64,000 nucleotides of DNA, from positions 7,626,001 to 7,690,000 of the forward strand of contig NC_068563.1 of assembly GCF_022201045.2 (NCBI RefSeq), read 5' to 3'. A program made the position numbers and the translations under genes. Below are positions 57,100 to 64,000 of this stretch, one piece after another (the stretch's first letter is position 1; each line of letters opens with the position of its first letter). This stretch comes from Citrus sinensis (lineage: Eukaryota; Streptophyta; Magnoliopsida; Sapindales; Rutaceae). Under the pieces are notes generated by a model, which ran no database searches, was not told where the DNA came from, and saw only the letters and a list, made by a program, of their open reading frames with translations.

Positions 57100-57380
57100 A
57101 ATTTAGCACGTAGTACAGGAGTCCTGGTTTTGCGTTTGTATGGAAAGACAACGGATGTACGTGCCCGTATACATCTCCCATATTAATTCGATCATGATCA
57201 TGATCATCAGTCGCGGCGTTTTGGTGGCACCCAACCGAAACCTAAATATCAGGGAAAACAAGAAAAAATAGAAACGGTTCTCGTGCAAATTAAGCAACTC
57301 TATAAATATTATTATTATTACTTTTATAAATTTTTTTTTGTGTATTATTGTGAAAAAATCAAAGGAATATCAAGAAAGAG
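57100..57380 (+). promoter_or_regulatory. HVA22 gene upstream region
   Basis: Short region between the repeat array and the HVA22 start. It contains a GATCATGATCATGATCATC palindromic run (about 57191-57209) and CACCCAACC; TATAAATATTATT at about 57300 is a TATA candidate 80 bp before the ATG. No ABRE (ACGTGKC) is plainly placed, though several ACGTG strings lie at 57050-57165. Confidence 0.45.
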
Positions 57381-58818
57381 ATGATGGGATCTTTTCTTTC
57401 AAGACCCATTCTGTATGCAACAAACAATTAATCAGAAATTCAATTTTCTTTTATTTTCCTTTTATGTTTTCTTCAATTATCAGAAAGATTAATTTAAGTT
57501 AATCGTTTTATTAACTGCATTTTTTTCCCCCACAGAATGGTTTTTGGTTATGCTTACCCTGCATACGAGTGCTTTAAAGCAGTAGAGAAGAACAAGCCAG
57601 AAATTGAACAACTCTTGTTTTGGTGCCAATATTGGTATGGATCGATGCTTACACTATTAACTAAGTATGATTATGCAACAATGCTAATTAATTCCTTATA
57701 ATGAGTCATATTCATGTCCGGACGTCCGGATTGTATTGTAATTTTAGGGTTTTGGTTGCTGTGTTCACAGTTGGTGAGAGGGTGGCTGATACCTTTATCT
57801 CATGGTATGCGTATTTTTACGAATATATAACAACACTATTAGTGCAACGTCACGCGACAGTATTGCGTATTAACTTTCATCTACTAATTGATGTTTCCAT
57901 CCTGAAGGTTACCGATGTACAGTGAAGCTAAGTTGGCATTCTTCATATATCTTTGGTATCCCAAAACAAAGGTAATAAAACTGCATTAATTCATCATCCT
58001 TTTCAGTATTCTGTAAAATTTCTGATTGAAATTATTTAAAAAGTTTCAACTTTTAATATGTTCAGGGGACAACTTATGTTTATAATGTTTTATTGCGGCC
58101 TTATGTTGCAAAACATGAGAAAGAAATTGATCTTAACTTGTTAAAGCTGAGAATTAAGGCCAGGGAGATAGGTCTTCTGTTTTGGAAGAAGGCTGCCATT
58201 TACGGGCAAACAAGGTTTCTTGAGATTTTACAGTACTTCTCTTCTCACTCAGCTTCGCTTCCTCAGTCTGATCAGGTAATTTAACAACATTTTCTAATAT
58301 ATTTTGCAGCCATTTTTCTCAGTAAGAGCCAAAAAAATGTTTTGTTTTAGGAGATTGACACTTTCCCTCTATAATTTTCGATTTTTACCACATACCCACA
58401 TATAGTTTTCATGATACTACATTACCTCTCCGATAATGTCAAAATTTTTCCAAAAAACTCCTTCAGACGCAAAACAATCGCTCTTTTGTTTTTTGAAGAA
58501 GCTTTGACATCAAGAGTAACAGACTAACCAGATATTATGAAAACTGTAGAAAAATAAGTGGAAAAAACACAAAAATTGTAGTTTTTTTTTATTTTATATT
58601 AAAATAGGAAGCAAATTAAACTATTTTTTGTTACGCTGCAGCGGCGGCAGCAGCAAGAAGCCACAGAAGAAGCAGGTCATTTGCAAACAAAATCTAAGGC
58701 TGCTGCTAAAATGGAAACAATGCCAGTATCATCATCTTTCCACTGTGGCAATTTAATTAATTCCTACAATCAAAAAGCAGTTTCTAGTGGTCAAGCTATC
58801 CCGCAATCAAGAAGCTAA
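57381..58818 (+). CDS. HVA22-like protein (TB2/DP1/HVA22 family)
   Basis: Six exons on the plus strand: 57381-57412, 57536-57634, 57748-57804, 57908-57971, 58066-58275, 58642-58818. Every junction is GT..AG, the phases join, and the sum is 639 nt (212 residues). The protein starts MMGSFLSRPILMVFGYAYPAY. The TB2/DP1/HVA22 domain (about 12-110) has ECFKAVEKNKPEIEQLLFW, WVLVAVFTVGERVADTFISW, PMYSEAKLAFFIYLWYPKTK and GTTYVYNVLLRPYVAKHE; hydrophobic hairpins predict ER membrane insertion. The tail has FWKKAAIYGQTRFLEILQYF and a polar, poorly conserved end. The closest group is HVA22i/j/k. The family shapes ER tubules and is often ABA- or stress-induced (family knowledge). The exon 6 tail is the least certain part. 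Confidence 0.9.
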
Positions 58819-59466
58819 TGGAGGCCGTTCAGAACTGCAGCAAGCCAATAATAAAGCACTTGTCTAGTTGTCTTGTGCCATTATGCAGTGATTTATATAT
58901 GTAGGAGATATAAATTTTACACCAATTGATTAATTAATTAGACTCCATTGTGTACTTGCTACCAAATTTGTAATATATATATATATAGATATAGTGACCA
59001 GTAGTGACTATATATAGTGACTAGTAGTGACTGGCTAGTTTCAATTAGAAGAAACTGTAACATGCAGTAGTCAATGATACGTTTAAATTGTAACATGTGG
59101 TGGCTTAACTAAATTATCTAATCTTCACATGAAGAGAAATAATTAATCAGCAAATTAATCTTTTACACGTTTTGTAATTGCATGCCGATCATTTTTTATA
59201 AGGTAATTTAATGGATGCAACCATTTTAGGCACGAGGTTTGAATACACTTACTCCGTGTTAATAAATATGGATTAGGATTCCAGTTGTGTAAGATATTTA
59301 GAGATGGCCAACCAGCCAGTACGACGTGGTTAGTCAAAGGACGGCCAACAAGGGCTCGTAGAATACTTTAATAGTCAGTGTAGTTTTTTTTAGTCCATGT
59401 ATCTTTAGCCAAATTCAATAGAATCAAAAGTTTAAAACTCGAATTCATATTCAATAATAACTTACT
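58819..59466. other. 3' flank of the HVA22 gene, no further gene
   Basis: Presumed 3' UTR, then AT-rich spacer. A short repeat 'agtgactatatatagtgac / tagtgactggctag' lies at about 58995-59040. The 59155 minus frame is not convincing. Confidence 0.5.
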
Positions 59467-59489
59467 ATTCACTACTAGAAAAATGGGCT

Positions 59490-59790
59490 TTACTGACACT
59501 AAATTAGTGTCAGTAATTACTTTTCCTGACACTTGTTAATTGTGTCAATAATGCTCCAGCCAGAACACACTGACACTAATTTTTAGTGTCAGCGATTTTT
59601 GTGTCAGTAATTCATGTCATTATGGTATCACTAAAATAATGACACGATAGCATTAGTATTTAATGATACTATTTAGATGTCAGTAATTTATGAGACTACA
59701 GTATCAAGAGCACACTGACTCAATAACATCAAAAATTATTACTGTCATTTTAAACATTTAGTGTCAGTATTTAGTGATGTTATGATTCTT
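59490..59790. repeat. CACTA subterminal repeat region
   Basis: More than ten copies of GTGTCAG/CTGACAC-type motifs, many paired as inverted repeats (for example CTGACACTAAATTAGTGTCAG at 59499, just over 20 bases, so only its ends are quoted: CTGACAC..GTGTCAG). These are presumed transposase-binding sites. Confidence 0.75.
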
Positions 59791-62064
59791 TTGGTTAATA
59801 GTATACTTTGATTTTAATTATATTTTCCTATTTGTTTTACAACTGAAAGAAAACTCAAAATATATTAAATATACAAAATCTCGCAACACAATTGCATAAG
59901 AAACATCTCAAATACATCACTTAAATTCATATAATTCAACTACATCATTGTTTGGAAAAGAAAAATATAAGTACTAAATTAAGTCTTGGACAAGCTCTTA
60001 ACAACCAAGTACTAAGTTAAGATTCAACAAATATTAACCAACAAAAAGAAGCACATAATGTCATTGAACATCCACAAGCAGCTTCATTGTTCTTTTCCCA
60101 CCTACAAGTACATAAAATCAATTAGTATACCACAAAAAATAATTCTTGGATTTTTGGGAGAAAAAACAATCAGGCCAATTTCAGTGTTCAAAGAGACTAA
60201 CAAAGAATGGGGCAAAAACAATACATAGCTCTCTTAGTGCAAGCTAATTGTAATAGGTAGTATTGTGAAGAATATTTATCTGCTAAGAATTGAATTTGAG
60301 TGGATTTTCCTACAGATCTATACACAACTCAACTTAAGTAGAATACAAAAATAAAAAATAAAAAATCCTAAGGATTAAGAAAGATAAATGGAGATTTATT
60401 AGTATACATCCAAAATTAGAAACTCATTAAACAATCCAGGGGTAAAAATTGAGGAATAAGAATATAGCGTATCTCAGGATAAGACCAAAGACATAATAAC
60501 AGAAACATTTGAGGCAAACCACTACAAAGTTTTTACATAATAACCCAAAGCAAAGCAAACCATTATAAAATTTTTACATAATAACCTAGAAACAAAACAG
60601 ACGAAAATTGGGCAAGTCCATATCCCAAACCTCTGTTAGGAAAAATGTGTTCAGCAGACTCATGGCTCCAACAATAGAAATTAACCCGCACACAATGAAA
60701 CAAATTAATTGATATAAAAAACAGTCAAAGACAAAGCCAACTAAGAAGATTAACTAATTTGGAGATTGAATTACATAGTTATTTTTACAAAAATATAGCA
60801 TAAGCCCATTGTATTTCATAGTAAGCAACTGCAAAAATGCCTAGAGGTAAATTCATAAAGAAACAGTAGATAGAAGAAAAAAAAGACGAGGAAATAAACA
60901 GCATGAAACAAACAAATCACCTAACACATCATGGGAATTGACTTGTTAACGTTAAAGAGCAAAATAAAACTTGGCACCTTCATCCAAACAAGAACATACG
61001 CTTACCCCTTACAGAGAATGGCTTAGGTTTTTCGTTGGAGTTTGAGGCTGATTTATAAGAATATGAAGAAGAAATGATTGTGGAAGTTTGATAGTGATCA
61101 AGGATTGAGTATTGGGCTTAAAATACAAATTGGCAGTGAGGGCTAGTTTTCGATCATAATGTTGAGAGACCACTAATCCCCAATATTTGTACCGTCTCAC
61201 ATAAAAATCCACATTTAATAAACATGAACTAAATCCAGTGTATTGAGTGTTATTATTTAATGGAACATAAAATCTCTGGGTCAAATAATTCTAAAGTTAA
61301 ACCAACAATAATCCCAAAAGCTAAAGTTGATAAGAAAGGCCCAACAGTATACTTCTATCACACAAAATTTGAAGATAGAAAAAAGAAGGGCCTTTTTTTT
61401 TTTTAACTGAAACTGAAAAAAGATTCAGTATTAACAATTCAATAATTTTAACACTGAAAACTTGGTGTTTATATATCCGAATATAATTAAGCCAAAAATT
61501 TTAATTTATCACTAAATAGGAAAACAACTAAATAAGCTGCATAGTTTTATTTTCCAATAAATGCTTATAATATTTATACCTATCCTTCATTATTTATTTA
61601 TTTTTTATAGGAAACAGAGAAATTAGTATTAATAAGAACAATAATTACAAAATGTCAAAAAGGAGTCCACAAAAAAAGGCTATTGAAGTATCACACACCA
61701 AGAGAAGAATAAATAGAAAAATAGAAAACACTGAGGCATTCAAACCCTCAACAATAAACTCAACATATCAACTTTAAACAAATAGATTCTTGGCTGTTCT
61801 TAGTGACATTAAGAAACAAATCAAAAGAAGGAAACTCCCCAGAAGAACTATAATAAGTGAGAAGACATATTGTAATTCTATCATCAAAGAAAGATAAGCT
61901 TAATCATTTTTAATTTTTTCTCAAATATCCAGTAGTACCTTAAGGTAATAGGACAAGATCGCTGAAGTTGTCATGAAGAGTGTAAAGCACTAAATAACAA
62001 AAATTATGCTAATAAATAAAACTCAATTTATTTTCTCCCTCAATCAATTGCTTTGAGCTTACTA

Positions 62065-62178
62065 TGAATTCAACTATGAATTTGAGGAAAAAATATAGAC
62101 CGCAGTTTGCCAACTTCTTGTTCATGAGATTCAGCCGCAGTAAATGCAAACCTCCATTTCTCGTCAAGCATTGTTAAC
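62065..62178 (-). other. Exon-like open segment inside the CACTA element
   Basis: On the minus strand, from 62178, the frame LTMLDEKWRFAFTAAESHEQ continues EVGKLRSIFFPQIHS without a stop. It is preceded by an acceptor-like GTAGAG and followed near 62055 by a donor-like GTAAGC. The composition is protein-like, but I do not recognise the family. It could be a captured host exon. Confidence 0.4.
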
Positions 62179-62889
62179 CTCTACGACAAATTGAAGGTAA
62201 GAAGATGAACAAAATAAGTGTAATGTGCAGGAAAAAAATGAAGTCTATGGGTACAACAACACTTCAAGATTTTTCAAGTTCTAGTTCATTTAAATAGACA
62301 TTCCTTGAACTTCAGCAGCAAAGAAAGTACATTATAGCAACAATTTCAATTCATTCCAATCTTTAGAATTTTTTATTTTAAAAAAATAAATTCCTTCAAA
62401 CTAGTGAAAGGAAAATAAAAGTGTGTTTACAGAAGAAAAATTATGGAATGAATTAATGACCATGCAAGTGAGGAAACACATAAATTTCTGAATAAGAGCG
62501 AAACTAATCGTGCAAATGAACAAAGAAAATGTAAGTCTTCAAGTGCTACAACAAGCAAAACTACCTAAAAACAAGCATTTTCTTCTTGAATTAAAGACAA
62601 ATCATGAACTTTGTGCAATCTCAAAACATTCAGACAAGCATGAACTTAGTTAATTCATATCATAGTCATTGTCTCTATTAAAAATCTTCCAACTGAAAAA
62701 AATAAAAAAAATAAACATGTTGGTTTCTATAACATAATTTCCTATCTTTACATGAAACAGAGCAATAAATAACACGTAATAATTATGAAATACACAGCCA
62801 TTCAATCTATATAATATAGAAATATAGGAAAAAAAGAAAAAAAAATTCAAATTACAATTAAATAAACAAAAAATAGATATGGAAAAGAA

Positions 62890-63135
62890 ATCCCACCAAG
62901 ACTGCACTACTGGGAGAATTTCTCAACATCTGCAACAACCCAGAAAATTAAATTAACAAAAAACCCCAATAATCATAAGCTAAAATAAAACAAATCTATT
63001 AATTAATTTGACAAAGAAAATAAAATATTAAGCCATTACTAGCAGTTAAGCCTTAATCAAGGCAACATGTTTGCCCTTAAAGTCATTGAAAATCTCCTTC
63101 ACAGGTCTACGTATAAGGTGTGGTATCCCTTCCAT
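62890..63135 (-). pseudogene. Captured ALFIN-like (PHD protein) exon 1-2 fragment
   Basis: Minus strand: ATG at 63135 reads MEGIPHLIRRPVKEIFNDF, KGKHVALIKA, then a one-base loss; a donor-like GTAATG at about 63039; an acceptor TTGCAG at 62930; then NVEKFSQ, a stop in place of Gln, and CS. This parallels the Alfin N-terminal domain (R-V-E-F-DFKGR-IKALT-DVEEFYQQC, from memory). Homology ends by about 62890, so the rest of the gene, including the PHD finger, is absent. ALFIN-like proteins bind H3K4me3. It is not functional. Confidence 0.55.
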
Positions 63136-63589
63136 AGCAAGAAAATTAACTAATTTCTCAATAATTTTATTCAAATTCAAGAAAATGGGTTTTGAATATT
63201 GAACAAAAAAAAGAGAAATTTGACCATAAAAAGAAAAAAAAAATTGATGAAAGAAGCCTCGATTACGGTTTTGGTCCGTTTTTCAATTTGGGAAAAAAAA
63301 AGGAAAAAGGGAATAAAAGCCTCACTTAGGGTTTTAGCTTTATATTATCTATTTGAGTTAAATGAACGAATTTGTGAATGGACAGAAAAAAAAGGAAAGA
63401 GATCGAGAAGAGAAAAAGGAAAGAGAAAGAGAAAGGCAAGAGACAGTTTTGGGTTTGAGTTTGGGTTAGAGATTTGTGTGTATAAAAGACAGCGAGACGG
63501 GGACAATTGCTAAGTTTGGGATATGTTTTACTTTCGTTTTACATGTTTTAAATTCTTAATTTAGTACCTGCAGTGTCGAACCACTTGAA

Positions 63590-63690
63590 CGGAAGTGACA
63601 GTGGCAACGGCGTGGGGGTGGGCGCAACCGTGGGGGTTGGGCGCGGCCGTGGACGTGGGCGTTTGGGCCTTGTCATTCGGCATCTTTCAC
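63590..63690 (+). other. GC-rich Gly/Arg/Val-repeat segment in the CACTA element
   Basis: A GC-rich island in very AT-rich DNA. One plus frame reads GNGVGVGATVGVG then RGRGRGRLG, like an RGG/GRG low-complexity protein segment. Another frame is open as W/A/G-rich. It may be a captured gene piece or a chance GTGGGCG repeat. Confidence 0.35.
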
Positions 63691-63829
63691 GATAGAGAAG
63701 AAGAAGTCAAGAAAGGCAAGGATATTATGCAGCAGCTGCGGCATGGGCTCTATTGCACAATGGAAAAGGGGAATTAGGGTTTGGTTTTTTATATGTTAAT
63801 ATTTTATATAACATTGTAATTCTAACTCA

Positions 63830-63925
63830 ATTTTATGGGGTCCAGTGGTTTGCAATCTAAACGTAAAAGTTTTGAGTTTTAGAAGTCGCAGGTTCGAGTT
63901 AAAATCAAAACACATTTTAATGATT
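63830..63925 (+). repeat. Possible SINE-like segment near the CACTA right end
   Basis: GGTCCAGTGGTTTGC followed about 45 bp later by CGCAGGTTCGAGTT resembles A and B boxes of a tRNA-derived SINE. No target duplication was defined. Confidence 0.3.
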
Positions 63926-64000
63926 TTTTTTAGATCTCTGATGCTGAAGTATCAGTGATCTCTAATATTTAATTTACTGATACATTAGTATTAATAATTT

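Larger units (their letters stand above)
59470..64000. mobile_element. CACTA (En/Spm) element, left end to window edge
   Basis: CACTACTAGAAAAATGGGC at 59470 is a CACTA terminal inverted repeat. It is followed by dense subterminal repeats of TGACACTAA / TTAGTGTCAGTAA in both orientations (59490-59790). The last 70 bases of the window again have such repeats (CTGAAGTATCAGTGATC, ACTGATACATTAGTATT), so the right end probably lies just beyond 64000. No transposase coding is seen, and the interior carries gene-like pieces. The 3-bp target duplication cannot be tested without the right end. Confidence 0.78.

Overview
This window is nuclear DNA from a dicot plant. The evidence is spliceosomal introns with GT..AG borders, AT-rich intergenic DNA, SAUR auxin-response genes, a chloroplast PPR gene and a dense load of plant transposons. 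The gene content and TE types would fit Citrus or another Rutaceae/Sapindales genome, but that is inference from memory and not tested.

Layout. (1) 74-4525: a solo LTR of about 2.1 kb carrying two younger solo LTRs; all three have 5-bp target duplications. (2) 5-38 kb: a SAUR cluster with six open SAUR genes (9165 +, 12418 -, 16185 +, 27250 +, 29131 +, 37487 +) and four SAUR pseudogenes, all on the minus strand (5061, 17513, 24885, 34556). Inserted among them are a complete but dead Ty1-copia element (18169-23521, minus), a truncated Ty3-gypsy 3' end (24993-26701), a tRNA-derived SINE (27750-27966) and a broken FAR1-related (FRS) gene (31573-33811). (3) 39422-48245 minus: a 19-exon gene for the chloroplast PPR protein MRL1. 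Its exon phases close exactly at 3219 nt, or 1072 residues. (4) 48497-51879: a non-autonomous Helitron split by another solo LTR. (5) 52652-53363: a long-TIR MULE-type foldback element with a 9-bp target duplication. (6) 55052-55807: an intronless, damaged copy of the plastid anthranilate synthase beta subunit. (7) 56115-57099: a local satellite-like array. (8) 57381-58818: a six-exon HVA22-like gene. (9) 59470 to the window end: the left end and body of a CACTA element that seems to carry captured gene pieces, including ALFIN-like exons.

How it fits together. The SAURs are small, intronless auxin/growth genes that have spread by local duplication of gene plus promoter. Five of the six open copies keep a CATGTG E-box about 100-145 bp upstream of the TATA box, suggesting shared light/auxin/brassinosteroid control. 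MRL1 is a single-copy-type housekeeping gene for rbcL mRNA stability and is unrelated to the SAURs. The rest is mostly transposon-built sequence. No CRISPR array, operon, rRNA or functional tRNA gene is present. I did not find a clearly new biological system. The most novel leads are the conserved SAUR promoter block, the gene-capturing CACTA element, the frame-restored anthranilate synthase copy and the nested TE structures.
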